Position numbers and translations under genes: made by a program
Shown: positions 8,682 to 18,500 of the stretch, piece after piece
Numbering within the stretch: position 1 is the stretch's first letter
Layout: the number at the start of each line of letters is the position of its first letter
Origin: Prorocentrum cordatum
Lineage: Eukaryota > Sar > Dinophyceae > Prorocentrales > Prorocentraceae
DNA: 64,000 bases
Direction of reading: 5' to 3'
Assembly (NCBI GenBank): GCA_963575745.1
Contig: CAUYUJ010009557.1
Span: 1,164,684-1,228,683, forward strand
Notes under the pieces: generated by a model
What the model saw: only the letters and a program-made list of their open reading frames with translations
The model's database searches: none
What the model was told of the DNA's origin: nothing

Positions 8682-9766
8682 ACGGCAACCAGCCACCACC
8701 ACCGCCAGGACAACCACCAGCTGACCAGCCCCCACCTCCTGACGGACCACAGCCACCAGGACCAGGAGGAGAAGACGAAGGATCACCACATGAAGGAGGA
8801 GACTGCGGTGGAGGCGGATTACCACCATCAGACCAAGGAGGAGATGGAGATACATTCATCGACCTCACGGGCGAAACGCCGAAGAAACGCCCGCGATGGA
8901 ACAACGTTCCGCCAGCACTACCACCTCCGCCGACGGCCATCAAGCAGCACAACTTCGGCAACATCGAAGATGCTCCGCACAATCGCCGCGCACATGCTAC
9001 TCTTGAGTGGATTCGCCGACGGCAAGGAGACGAAGAATATACGACCAGTGGGGGCGCCTCAGGCAGCGGTTCAGCACCAGCACCTTCGGGAGGAGACCTT
9101 CCCGGGCTGCCGGCGCCTGTTGCTGACTCAGCTGCTGCCGCTGACCCCGCTCATGACCCTGCTCATGCTCAAATACAAGCCCAAGAAGACCCAGATCGCG
9201 TTGAAGATCCAGCTCCAGAACCCACTATGCAACCAGAAGTACACGATGAACAGCCTGAAGAACGCGATGGGGTACGATTTCCACCACCAGGAGCTCGACG
9301 CACAGAAGCTGATGGACACTCATCGGATGCCGACAGCTCCGGATCCGAAGGGCTACGCGACTGGAGCAAGGCCGCGGAGGAGGAAGATCGCAGAGAAGCC
9401 TTTGCCCGCAGACCACAACATCCTGAAGGACAACGCGGCAACAAGGCTCAGCGCCAAGCTCAACGAGAGGACGCACCTCGCGCCCTTGAACGCGACAGAA
9501 ACGATCAAACAGACGACCGCAGCAAGGCCATCAAGCGCAAGGAATTATTGGAGAGTCTCAAGGACGACCTACCCAAGTGCTTCAAGAGGCCGGAAGACAC
9601 ACTCAGGACCGACCTCTACTTGGACAACTACTTCGAGATCAACGACGACGATTTGCACTCGACCATCAGACTCCGGGAGGTGATGCTCACCGGAAAGGCC
9701 GCTGCTAAGGAGATCAAGTACGACAAGCTCTCCGCCAAGGACAAGAAGCTCATGACACGGCCATGA
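8525..9766 (+). CDS. Pol linker: integrase C-terminus plus Pro/Asp-rich spacer
   Basis: This frame begins with the part that belongs after the integrase core (G-P-G-I-I-I-G-F-E-G, then V-W-V-S-H). This is the chromodomain-like end found in related Pol proteins. It is followed by a low-complexity spacer rich in Pro, Gly, Asp, Glu and Gln (about residues 55-330). The last 80 residues (E-L-L-E-S-L-K-D-D-L-P through K-E-I-K-Y-D-K-L) lead into reverse transcriptase. It stops at TGA 9764-9766, overlapping the next ATG at 9763 as ATGA. The start shown (TTG 8525) is simply where this frame takes over at a run of T; the true protein should be continuous with integrase. Confidence 0.7.
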   Translation: MQWHGPGIIIGFEGTSNVWVSHRSTTVKVNRGHLRHATASELVPWGQVLNAMNGNQPPPPPGQPPADQPPPPDGPQPPGPGGEDEGSPHEGGDCGGGGLPPSDQGGDGDTFIDLTGETPKKRPRWNNVPPALPPPPTAIKQHNFGNIEDAPHNRRAHATLEWIRRRQGDEEYTTSGGASGSGSAPAPSGGDLPGLPAPVADSAAAADPAHDPAHAQIQAQEDPDRVEDPAPEPTMQPEVHDEQPEERDGVRFPPPGARRTEADGHSSDADSSGSEGLRDWSKAAEEEDRREAFARRPQHPEGQRGNKAQRQAQREDAPRALERDRNDQTDDRSKAIKRKELLESLKDDLPKCFKRPEDTLRTDLYLDNYFEINDDDLHSTIRLREVMLTGKAAAKEIKYDKLSAKDKKLMTRP

Positions 9767-12138
9767 AGGTCGAGTGGTCCAAGTGGACCGAGTTCGGGGC
9801 CTACAAGAAGCTACCGCACAAGGAATTGAAGGAGATCTCCCAGCGACACCCTGGAATACGACCAGTTGGTACCCGCTGGGTGCTCACGCAGAAGGCCGCC
9901 AATCTCATGAAGGCCCGCCTTGTCGTCCAGGGCTGTCAAGAGGACAAGTCCCAGATCCGTGCGGACGCGCCGACCGGGTCAAGGGACGCGCTTTACCTCA
10001 CGCTTGCTGCCGCCGCCCAGCTTGGCTGGGACCTCACGTCGTACGACGCGATGACGGCTTACCTGCAGTCGGGCAACATCGAGAGGCTGCTATTGCTACG
10101 CATGCCAGCCAAGAACCCGCCGCCAGGCACGCTGCCCGGCGAGATCGTGATGGCGACTGGCGCCATCTATGGTGCCCGAGATGCAGGACGCCAGTGGTAC
10201 CTCTACGCCCAGAAGGTGTTCCAGGAGCACGGCCTCATCGAGAGCAAGCTCGAGAAGGGCCTTTACTACTTCTCCGACGACAAAGAGCTCGCTGCCATGA
10301 TCCACCCCCATGTGGATGATTTCCTCATCGCCCAGCGCGGAAGCTCCAGCGAGTGGAAGCGCGTCATTAGCTCCTTGCAGAAAAGGCTGCACCTCAAGAA
10401 GGTAGAGGGTATCATCAAGTACTGCGGCCGGACAATCAACAAGATCAACGAGGAGTTCCGCATTACCCAGGCGACGGCCGCCGCCCAGGTGGATTTCATC
10501 GAACTCAACGCCCAACGCGGACGATCACTAGAGGATCGGCTCACCACCTCGGAGGTCTCGGGATATCGCCACACACTCGGCCAACTGCTTTGGCTCGCAG
10601 TACAGACGCGAGTGGACATCGCCTGCCCGGTGAGCCTTGCGGCTCGCCGCACCAACACCGCCACCGTGGCCGACGCCAAGACGCTGAACAAGACCGTCGC
10701 TTACGTGCACGGGTCCGCCGATTTCGCCATAGTCATCAAGCGCAACATCATCGACCTGCGCACTTGCACCATCATCTGTTTCAGCGACGCGGCCTTCGCC
10801 AATGTGGACGGGGTGAAGAGCCAGTGGGGCATGGCGATTGGGCCAACTCACAAGCCACGGGACGTCGTGGCTGGACGATATGACTTGTGCCTGCCTGTGG
10901 CCTGGCATTCGGGCACGGTCAAGCGATCCGTGAAGTCGACGCTGGCCGCCGAGGGCCACGCCGCTCTGGAGGGCGCCGAGTCGAGCACGTGGTTCGGCCA
11001 GCTACTTACGGAGGCTTACAACCCGAAGAAGACGCTCAAGCAGATCGACGACCTCAGCACCAAACGATCCGGGGAGATCTACAGCGACAGCAACGGCCTG
11101 GTGACGCAGATCAAGTCTGACGTGGGTCAATCCACGGACAAGCGGTTCCGCATCGTGGCATCGATGATCAAGGAGACGGTTCACCCCAACAGCCAGCTGA
11201 GGCTCTCGTGGATACCTACGTGGAGTATGGTCGCCGACGCGCTCACCAAGATCATGGAGACCGGAGTGCTCCTCGCTTTCTTCGGGGCCAAGAAGTACAA
11301 CTTTGGCACTAGGCAACCGCGCGCCGCCATGCTTGCCTCAGTGCTGATGACATGTCTCGGACGCGTGAAGGCACACCCCCCCCCACAGGAATGGCAAGTG
11401 CCGATGTCATATTGGGTCTACTACATGACATTCATTGCGATGCTCAGTGGGATCATGATCGGGTTTACATTGTTCGCAGCGCTGTGGTTTGTGGTGCGGA
11501 AGGAGATATTTGGGCCAGGCGACCCCAATCCCATCCAGATCGGGACCATCAACAACACCAGCAATGGGTCCAAGGCCGACCACACCGGGCACGCGGACAC
11601 CCCCTTGCCCGGAGTATATCCAGGATGGGATGGACGATACCTTGGACGTCGCAACAACGTACAGCCTACCATTCCCGAAGATGTCGACGGAGATGTCTAC
11701 ATGGAGCCGCCGATGATTGCCGTCGCAGCCCAGAGTTCATCATCAGCAAGCGGATCGGCAGCGCCAGCCGCACCGCCCCCATCACCGGACAGCTTCGCGC
11801 AGGGAGCGAGCTCTGCGCCATCATCGCCGATGACGGTTCACAGTTCCTCGTCAGCCAGTGTGGTTTCGTGGAACGGATCGACGCCAACGGTTTCGCCATC
11901 GGAGATGAACGCATGTGTGGCCGCCGAGCACAACATACGTGTGGGACACAACACACATAGTGTCTACATAACCTGCAGGACGTGCAGGAAGCATGCGTCA
12001 TGGCTTCGTAGGAATCATATGACCCATGAACCAGACTTATCGAGGATGCACAATAGTCTGCGCTGGGATTTACAGAATAGATGGAGGCAGCTACAGGGGT
12101 TGCCCGGCAAGGCGAAAGCTCAAAAAAAGATTTCGTGA
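9763..12138 (+). CDS. Reverse transcriptase-RNase H of copia Pol, with membrane-spanning C-terminal extension
   Basis: 791 residues. RT: T-R-W-V-L near residue 37, motif A Asp95 (S-Y-D-A-M-T-A-Y), and catalytic H-V-D-D at 183-186 (YVDD in most copia). RNase H: Asp342 (C-F-S-D-A-A-F-A-N), Glu397 (L-A-A-E-G-H), Asp442 (Y-S-D-S-N-G) and Asp502 (V-A-D-A-L-T-K). All key residues are present, so this part could be active. Copia Pol normally ends soon after the A-D-x-L-T-K motif. Here about 270 residues follow, with one strong hydrophobic segment at 551-578 (11413-11496). A Ser/Pro-rich region and a C-x2-C close to the end come next. The extension is unrecognised. It might anchor particles to membranes or be a captured sequence. 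Translation by ATG start at 9763 is possible, but a fused Gag-Pol reading is the family norm. Confidence 0.9.
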   Translation: MKVEWSKWTEFGAYKKLPHKELKEISQRHPGIRPVGTRWVLTQKAANLMKARLVVQGCQEDKSQIRADAPTGSRDALYLTLAAAAQLGWDLTSYDAMTAYLQSGNIERLLLLRMPAKNPPPGTLPGEIVMATGAIYGARDAGRQWYLYAQKVFQEHGLIESKLEKGLYYFSDDKELAAMIHPHVDDFLIAQRGSSSEWKRVISSLQKRLHLKKVEGIIKYCGRTINKINEEFRITQATAAAQVDFIELNAQRGRSLEDRLTTSEVSGYRHTLGQLLWLAVQTRVDIACPVSLAARRTNTATVADAKTLNKTVAYVHGSADFAIVIKRNIIDLRTCTIICFSDAAFANVDGVKSQWGMAIGPTHKPRDVVAGRYDLCLPVAWHSGTVKRSVKSTLAAEGHAALEGAESSTWFGQLLTEAYNPKKTLKQIDDLSTKRSGEIYSDSNGLVTQIKSDVGQSTDKRFRIVASMIKETVHPNSQLRLSWIPTWSMVADALTKIMETGVLLAFFGAKKYNFGTRQPRAAMLASVLMTCLGRVKAHPPPQEWQVPMSYWVYYMTFIAMLSGIMIGFTLFAALWFVVRKEIFGPGDPNPIQIGTINNTSNGSKADHTGHADTPLPGVYPGWDGRYLGRRNNVQPTIPEDVDGDVYMEPPMIAVAAQSSSSASGSAAPAAPPPSPDSFAQGASSAPSSPMTVHSSSSASVVSWNGSTPTVSPSEMNACVAAEHNIRVGHNTHSVYITCRTCRKHASWLRRNHMTHEPDLSRMHNSLRWDLQNRWRQLQGLPGKAKAQKKIS

Positions 12139-12638
12139 CGCACGCCGCCGCTCTATAACTGGAGCCACATTGTGTGGCAGATTACGTTAGTCCGAATTGT
12201 CTTACCAGCTCGTTTTCTTTACACCTGGCGCCACATCGTGTGGCAGATTACGTTAGTCCGAATTGTCTTACCACCTCGTTTTCTTTACATTTGGCGCCAC
12301 ATCCTGTGGCAGATTACGCCAGTCCGCATTGTTCGAAGCTTCATTCAGTGTGCACAGTTTTTTTATGTCTATGTGGTGGCGACCACACTATTAAGACCTT
12401 ATCTTGATAAGATAGCGCTATTTGAGTTTTGTCGCATAGCGATCGGACTCGCGCTGCTGTTTGCTTCGAGAATGTATGTATTTCTTGCCGGTGCGTGTAG
12501 CAGCACCCGTTAAATGCCCTGGGGCAGCCGGATAGCATGCCGACAAGGCCGTTTGCCTGTGTTTGTTTTGGAGTGCTCTGATTAATGAAGTGAGCTGCGA
12601 TCGATGATCGTCGCTCGACGGCGCCGCGAGCGTCAATC
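12139..12638 (+). other. 3' untranslated part of the retrotransposon
   Basis: About 500 bp of lower GC between the Pol stop and the polypurine tract. The first third is a 66-bp tandem array; the rest (12337-12638) shows no gene or clear repeat. Confidence 0.75.
12160..12336 (+). repeat. 66-bp tandem repeat with a hairpin in each unit
   Basis: Two full units and a partial third, with GCCACAT landmarks at 12164, 12230 and 12296. Each unit holds a hairpin CCACA-nnn-TGTGG whose three-base loop differs (TTG, TCG, TCC) while the stem is kept. It lies just upstream of the polypurine tract of the copia element. Confidence 0.9.
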
Positions 12639-12646
12639 AGGAGGAG
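12639..12646 (+). promoter_or_regulatory. Polypurine tract AGGAGGAG
   Basis: Eight purines directly abut the right LTR. This is the expected plus-strand primer site for reverse transcription. Confidence 0.85.
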
Positions 12647-12824
12647 TGTGATTCCCGCTCACTCCCCGTGCTTTTCCTGCTCCTTCCCAGCTTCCCCGCT
12701 CTATCTCTCACGCCCGCCTTGTCGCCGCCATTTTGTTTCAAACTAGGGCCCTTGGCCTTAGAGCTACGCAGAGTGCTCGCCGCGCGATCATTCGACAAAC
12801 GATATCAGCGATATCCATATCACA
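12647..12824 (+). repeat. Right LTR
   Basis: 178 bp, TGTGATTCCC to ATATCACA, three substitutions relative to the left LTR and no indel. Confidence 0.95.
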
Positions 12825-12829
12825 GATCG
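12825..12829 (+). other. Target-site duplication GATCG, right
   Basis: Matches the five bases at 3604-3608 exactly. Confidence 0.9.
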
Positions 12830-12849
12830 AGCTTGTGCCAGTGGAAACA

Positions 12850-13095
12850 AAAATAAAAGCAATCATCGACGTGGTCACCGTCGTGGACGTCGACGTCACC
12901 ATCGACGACGTCGTCGACGACGCCGTCGTCCTGCTCGTCGTCGTTTTCGTCGTCGTCGTCGTCTTCGTCGTCGCCGTCGCTACTGTCGTTGTCGTGGACG
13001 TCGTCGTCGTCGCCGTCGTCGTCGAAGACGTCGTCGCCGTCGCCGTCGTCGTATTCGTCTTCGGCGGCGGCGTCGTCGTCGACGCCTTCGGCGCC
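12850..13095. repeat. GTC/GAC trinucleotide mosaic
   Basis: Interrupted GTC, GTT and GCC triplets, similar in make-up to 1804-2331. They read as poly-Val or poly-Asp in different frames. The retrotransposon sits just beside this tract. Confidence 0.85.
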
Positions 13096-13727
13096 CCTCC
13101 ATCCCATCAGATGGGGGGCCGTGGGCCCTGAGCCCGAGAACATACATTCATATATTCGATGGGGGGGCGTCAATCCTCGACGTTGGTGCATCCACATAAA
13201 CCCCGCGGGGGCATTCCCAAATTACCCTCATTTGCGACCGGCAAGTTCTTTGGGGGGAAGCCTCTTCGACACCCCCAAGGGACACTCGAAGAAACCCGAG
13301 ACGGTCCAGTAAGATGCCCAAGACGTCCTCCCCTCAACGCCTGGTGGTTTCCGGGTCGTAGCTCGAATTTTTGGCGGCCGCTCAAGACGATTCGGGCACC
13401 CCCGGAGAGCCCTCGACGAAGCGCAGCTGCCGGGGAGCAGACCGACGCGATAAAATGCGAAAACCCATTCGATGACCCAACGAGAACGAAAACGTCCTCA
13501 ACTCTCTCCTTGACACACCAGAAGGATCCATTTCCTTCATACGGGGGTTGCTACGGTGCCCCTGGCACAAAGAGTCCCCAACTTCCCGCTCTGCTTTGAA
13601 GCTTTGGGGGCCCTGTGGGCCTCGTGATGGGTACTCTGCAGGCCGTGGGGGCTATCTTGAAAAATCTCAGGGCCACACCCCTGAGCGGCCCTCTGGGTCT
13701 CGTCAGGAGTGCTCTGGGGCCCGTGGG
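13096..13727. other. Gene-free stretch
   Basis: No recognised gene, RNA or element. GC-rich with short G runs. Confidence 0.45.
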
Positions 13728-13900
13728 TAGAGGCCTCCCCGATGGGGTCAGCGGCGTCGGAGAATCACGCCGCAGAGCCGATGCATCGGGGACGTCGGCG
13801 CAAAGAAACACGGGCTCCACATCGAGCCGCATCGCCGATGCATCGGCCATGCGGCGCGATCATCCGACCCCGTCCATCCCGACCCCATCTGGGGGCCTCC
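13728..13900. mobile_element. Element A inverted-repeat MITE-like unit, copy 1
   Basis: The left arm starts TAGAGGCCTCCCCGATGGGG. The right arm is its inverse, ending near CCATCTGGGGGCCTC. Inside are GCCGATGCATCGGC palindromes. No clear target duplication was found. It codes for nothing. Confidence 0.6.
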
Positions 13901-14189
13901 CCTGGAACTCCCTGGGGCCACACCCGTGGGCCAAGGACCCCCCAATTGGCAGCGCCCTGGCTCATGGCGACCTCCAGCCCGCCGCCGGCGCCGGCGCGCC
14001 GGCGGACCCGCACCTGGGACGCGCCGTAGAGGTACTGCCCCGGGCCCTGGCGGCGGAGGAGCGACCTCCTGCCGGTGGAGGGGGGTCGTGGGGCTGAGGA
14101 CGGAGGGGCACGAGGGGGGAGGATCGGGGAGGATGCGGAGGAAGATGGTTAGATGGATGGATAGATGGATCTTATCAAAACGGGGACCA

Positions 14190-14575
14190 ACACTACAGAA
14201 TTGTATGGAACAACGAATGTGCGCGGCGCTGAGTCGAACCAAACATTGTAAACAAAAACTGGCATCCACCCTTGTACATGCTGCAATCGTTTGAGACGCA
14301 TGTTCGAGGTGCTACGGCAAAAAACGCATGTTGAAAAACAGCAGACCTCCATCCTGATAACGGTTGCAAGCATTCAACATACAAGGTACACAGCCATGAG
14401 GCGATAACCCCATCCTGAAAACGGCCAGCCTCCAGCCTTGTAACTGTTGCAAGCTTTACAAACGAATGTGCGCGGCCTCCAGGCAAAACACGCATGTTCA
14501 AAACCAGGGGCCCTCCGCCCTCGTGACTGCTGCGAACTTTGAAAACGAATATGCGCGGAGCTAGAACGATGACGC
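14190..14575 (-). repeat. Family D minisatellite, minus orientation
   Basis: Diverged units of roughly 80 bp carrying GAATGTGCGCGG, an ACGCATGTT or AAAACGGCC block and GTAACTGTTGCAAGC. They are the reverse complement of the arrays at 25.7 and 46.2 kb. Confidence 0.7.
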
Positions 14576-15100
14576 CGTGTTGGTAACGGTTGGTTCTCTA
14601 TCCGATGCCGCACAACTGCTTCACGATCTTGAACTCAACGCGTTGCGAAAGAATCCCAATCGAAACACCCCACCCGACCGACTGACACGTCTGGTGGTGC
14701 GACAGGGTTGGTTACACTTACAAGGAAAAGGGATGGAGGACCAGAGTACCCTCAGGATGCATCAGCAATGCTGTACCCTCCCGTCCCAAATCCAATCATC
14801 ACAAACCGTAAGAATTCCGTTCCACTGCGGAACTCGCCCCTCTTGACAAACGAACGAACCGTGGGGCTGCAATTCAGGTGATAATCCCTGATGTGAAGGA
14901 CGGACCTGCCATCATTGCTCATGTGGGAACAAAGAGGGTCATGCCAGAAATCTCATGCAACAAAGCAAACTGTAGCCCCGAGTTCTGAGGTAACCGCCTG
15001 CCTCCATCCATACAGCCTGCCTCCATCCATACCCAACTCATTTTGAAAACACCCACCCTCTATCCATGTAGCTGTTGCGCACGTGTGATTCCCCACCCGA
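14576..15100. other. Gene-free stretch
   Basis: No gene recognised. It includes CTGACACGTCTGGTGGTGCGA near 14680, related to a short block at 18540-18580, so it probably belongs to the same decayed repeat landscape. Confidence 0.4.
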
Positions 15101-15105
15101 AGCGT

Positions 15106-15240
15106 TGGGTCCGCTAGGATGGACCTCCCGACGGGCCCATCTTGCATACCGCGGCCGCCAAAGCCCCAGGCCCATCGAATGCTTCCGAGCGTCCCGCCAC
15201 TCGCGCCTTCGACGAGCATGACATAACTGAATAAAATAGC
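15106..15240 (+). repeat. Family N direct repeat, copy 1
   Basis: Shares GACCTCCCGAC, GCCCATC, ACCGCGGCCGCCA and a GAGCATG/GGCATG block with the copy at 15405-15535. The spacing is about 300 bp. Function unknown. Confidence 0.65.
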
Positions 15241-15404
15241 GCACAATAGAACACTACATGGCAGATCATGGCCGACCACGATATGGACATATGGACAAAA
15301 CGGAGCATGAGAGAAACCATCAAGACATAGTAGAACATTACCATGACAACCAATGACACAACTGCTCAAACTTGTTCCCCAACCGACAAGCAAGGGCTGC
15401 TCAA

Positions 15405-15535
15405 TTTTAAGAGCGACGAACCTCCCGACCTGCCCATCCTGCACACCGCGGCCGCCAGAGCCCCGGGCCCACCGAATGCCCCCCGAGTATCCGGCCATCC
15501 GCCTCTTCGAGAGGCATGGTGAAACTGCACAACCA
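15405..15535 (+). repeat. Family N direct repeat, copy 2
   Basis: Second copy of the block at 15106. The two are diverged but collinear. Confidence 0.65.
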
Positions 15536-15774
15536 AAAAAAGGAGCTACACACAACGCAACAGAACATGACCGAACATGACAGGACACAAAAGAGCATGA
15601 CTGACCAAAACATTACATAGCAACGCATTACATAGCACCCACGTCGGAACACATCAGCGAGGAGGGCGGCGGCCCCCCTGCACGAGGGCGCCCAGCGCCC
15701 GAGTCCGACTCCGAAGCCAGCTCGGGAAAATTGCCCGCGGCGGGGGGGCGCAGTTGCCGGGGCAGGTGCAATGC

Positions 15775-15905
15775 AGCATTCGGGAGTTAGAGGAGGAGAA
15801 GAGAGAGGAGTGGGAGAGGGGAGGGAACAGGAGGAAAAGTACGAGGAGAAGGACGAGGAGGGACGAGAGGAAAAGAGGGGGGAGGGAGAAACGATAGAGG
15901 ATGGA
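15775..15905. repeat. Purine-rich GGA/GAA tract
   Basis: Irregular purine tract beside the 3' end of the LINE relic. Confidence 0.75.
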
Positions 15906-15986
15906 CGTAGGGAAAAGATCAGTAGCAAAGAACAAAGAGAAAATGCCGTCTAAGGCCCGCGCAGGGCGGCACCGGGAAGATTACTA

Positions 15987-16397
15987 CTATTGCTTCGTGG
16001 CCCAGTTGACAAAGTCCACGGAGTACTGGTGCCACTGAGACTGGTCTCGCGCTAGGATCTGCCACTCGCCCAGACCACGCCCCAAACAAAATCTCTTCAT
16101 TGGTGCTTCGATCTTCATCCAGGGCCGTTGAGAAGGCCTGAGACGTCTGTGACTCTCATTCGCGAAAGACGCCGGCCACGGCAAATCCCGCCACATCGCG
16201 AACTTTCCCGCCCAGTCTTGGTGAGGCATGCGGGTGACATGTCCAGCCCACCGCCACCTCCGCTGAAAATGAGCCTCCAGCCAGCGTAGCACTGCTGAGC
16301 GCCTTGCCGATGCTTGGACTTTCCGCGTCGTCTTTTGAATTCGCTCCACCCACGTTTCGTCCAGCCTCCGGCTACACCCAGCAATCCATCTCTGCAT
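15987..16397 (-). pseudogene. LINE ORF2 C-terminal tail
   Basis: 136 codons still open on the minus strand: W-V-E-R-I-Q-K-T-T-R-K, then W-A-G-H-V-T-R-M and R-D-Q-S-Q-W. This succession (arginine-rich segment, W-x-G-H-x-x-R-M, terminal R-D-x-x-x-W) is familiar from the end of LINE ORF2-type proteins. It is cut off from the RT core by frame changes. Confidence 0.6.
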
Positions 16398-16533
16398 TGC
16401 GTTTTGCGCGTGGTTTGGAAGCGCCAGAGATCTTCACCCCGCGGCGACAACGGTTCTGACGCCAAGAGGATTGTGCCAGAGGCAGTGTTGCCGAAAGACC
16501 AGAGTCTCTTATGCAGAATTTGAACGATTCAAA

Positions 16534-17545
16534 TCAAGCCCAGTGAGAGCCCAAAATTTCGTCCAGTCTGCAACATTCCTGCGTTTGACCTCCTCGCGCG
16601 TCACATCCTCCACAGACAACTAGGCCCCACGGAATCACGCACATCGTCCTTGATCTACAACCTCTACCCCCACTGCAACTCCGTAGGCAAATTTGTCTGC
16701 ACCTTGCCTTACGTAGGGTGCAAACACAACCCCTCTGCAGAAACGCATTCTTCAACCAAATAATCATCCGCTTCAATGACAGCCAACTCCTTGCGAACAA
16801 CTGCTGGCCGTCCGCAACAACAAGATGAGTAAGACGCGCCCCCTGGAGCACATGCCCGAATGAGGTGCTGCACCCCCGGTCCTGCCATATCTCGTAGACT
16901 TTCTCCAATACGCCGTCGAGGACCAAAGTGAACAGCACCAGATGCATTTGCCGCACCCCGCGGCCGACAACAAAAGAATCTGCTTTCGTCCCTTGACCAC
17001 GGAGATACGAAGTCTGTCACTCCAAAATACAATTTGCGAAACGCCCTTGGAACCGAGGCCCCCTACCCCATGCTGCAACAATGCATCGACAATGGCTGCG
17101 TGGTGAACCCGGTCAAAGGCTTGCTCGATATCTAATGTGGCTCCCCACAGCCCTTCGCCACAATCGAACGATTTCTGAAGGACGGCCCGTGAACTGTGAA
17201 TGTTGTATGCAAGCCCTCGGCCGCGTCAAAAATCCGAACCGTTCGCGGGAAACTGTTTGGTCGATAGCTGGCGCAAGCCTATATTACACTTGAGTGCTGA
17301 ACAACTTTGCCATAATCGGACCGATAACGATAGTTCGGCAATTTTGAGGCACCGCTGGGTCTCCACTGTTGAACAAAACTCTGAACTTGGTGACGCGCCA
17401 GGTTTCCGGTGGTCCCATGCGTCCCTGGAGGAACTGAATCAAAAACTCAGACATGATATGCACAAGTGCTCAGTGCTCAATGTTCAACATGTCCGCCACC
17501 AGCCCATCATCTGCGCTGGTCTTTCCCCACTTGAGCTTCCTGCCA
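16534..17545 (-). pseudogene. LINE reverse transcriptase core, broken
   Basis: Palm-domain remnants of the LINE above, spread over at least three minus-strand frames. Motif A keeps both acidic positions (L-D-I-E-Q-A-F-D). The active-site box has lost one Asp. Intact LINE RT domains are single-frame and several hundred residues long, so this cannot make enzyme. Confidence 0.65.
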
Positions 17546-17640
17546 ACTCAGGCTCCGTGACCACGGCATGCCCTGCATGAATTGTGATTCCTCGCCGTCA
17601 ACTTTCTGGTAGAACTCTTCGCAAAACAACGCGAACACTT

Positions 17641-18185
17641 TACGATATAGATGCTGGATGAATCTTGACATTGCCGTCCTTGCCCGCGATGCTCGTGATG
17701 CGCTCGGCTCCTTGGTGTCTTTGTCCCAGCCTCCTTGGAATTCTTTGTCCTGACACTTTTTAAACCAAACTCTCGAATTCCTTGCCTTGTCTCTGCCGCC
17801 GGTCCTGGCACAACGATCGCCATACTTGCTTTGACAGCCGTTTTCTCCTTTCAGGTCAGCTTCGCCTCGGGGAGCATCGATCAAGGCAAATGTTTCTGGG
17901 CTGTGACGAGCGCGGGGTGTCCTCGAGATTGTCCCAAAATCTGTGAAGCCACACTTTTCTGGAAGGATCTGAAGACATCCCATAAATCTACAAAACATCG
18001 TCCAAACCATCGTGGAAGCTGCTGGGACTCCTTCCGTGATCGAGAACTGGACTCCATCTTACCAGATTTGTGGCTCTCGGGATCCGTCTCCAGCGCGGCC
18101 TGTCCATGAAAACAAAATCTGCAATGCAAGCCCTGTGGCGGAGGAAGAAGAGGACAGTCACCCAAGGTTTCGGTGGGGATAGCTC
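17641..18185. other. Possible 5' part of the LINE relic
   Basis: Low-confidence continuation of the LINE on the minus strand. Frames are open in pieces (for example 17507-18010) but match nothing I can name. Confidence 0.3.
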
Positions 18186-18189
18186 GAAG

Positions 18190-18500
18190 CTAAATAATTG
18201 TTTCGAACATTGGGTCATCAAATCACAAGCGCCCGAAACGAGAACTCCATTTGGAACACGGACCGCCTCCCACCAGGTGGAATGAAGCACGATTTGGTTA
18301 AGGGTTGTGCGCGGCGCCGCGGCGAAGTCTATTTTTTTGAGAACGACGCGGCGCCACAACTGGACCCACATGTTGAGAACGACGCGGCCTGGAGCAATTG
18401 GACCGTTGGATTCGTGTAAGACGAGTGTGCGCAGCACCAAATCGAGAACCACATGCTGAAAACCCCCTGTGCTCAGCCGCGTAGCTGCTGACAGTTCCAA
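18190..18500 (-). repeat. Family D minisatellite, degenerate, minus orientation
   Basis: Units with GTGTGCGC or TGTGCGCGGC, AACCACATGTTGAAAAC and GTAGCTGCTGAC, related to 14190-14575. Confidence 0.5.

Larger units (their letters stand above)
3609..12824 (+). mobile_element. Ty1/copia LTR retrotransposon, structurally complete, 9216 bp
   Basis: Two 178-bp LTRs bound the element and begin and end with TGTGAT...ATCACA. A GATCG duplication flanks it. Inside, in order, are a primer-binding site, a repeat-rich leader, Gag with a zinc knuckle, an aspartic protease, integrase, a Pro/Gln-rich linker, and reverse transcriptase with RNase H. The order protease-integrase-RT-RNase H is diagnostic of Ty1/copia (Pseudoviridae type) rather than gypsy. 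The LTRs differ at only three positions (about 98 percent identity), so the insertion is young. The coding part changes reading frame by -1 at about 6862, 8524 and 9763. Either these are single-base deletions that have inactivated the copy, or they are assembly indels. Hosts use such elements for nothing known; it copies itself through an RNA intermediate in virus-like particles. Confidence 0.95.
15987..17640 (-). mobile_element. Decayed LINE (non-LTR retrotransposon) relic
   Basis: On the minus strand the reading contains, in order: K-L-K-W-G-K-T-S-A-D-D-G-L (17476-17545), like the K-x-G-K-x-x-G-x-D-G block of LINE RTs; L-D-I-E-Q-A-F-D-R-V-H-H-A (motif A, 17108-17137); V-V-A-D-G-Q-Q-L-F (about 16800-16830) where the catalytic A-D-D box should be; and a C-terminal tail with A-R-D-Q-S-Q-W (15987-16397). 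The frame changes several times, with internal stops. The second catalytic Asp is Gly. The relic is therefore dead. No endonuclease domain, poly-A tail or target duplication was found. Minisatellite D lies on both sides, at 14.2 and 18.2 kb. Confidence 0.7.

Noticed and set aside
11413-11496. Calling the Pol extension an envelope gene
   Set aside because: One membrane segment in frame with RNase H, no signal peptide or separate start; envelope identity cannot be supported.
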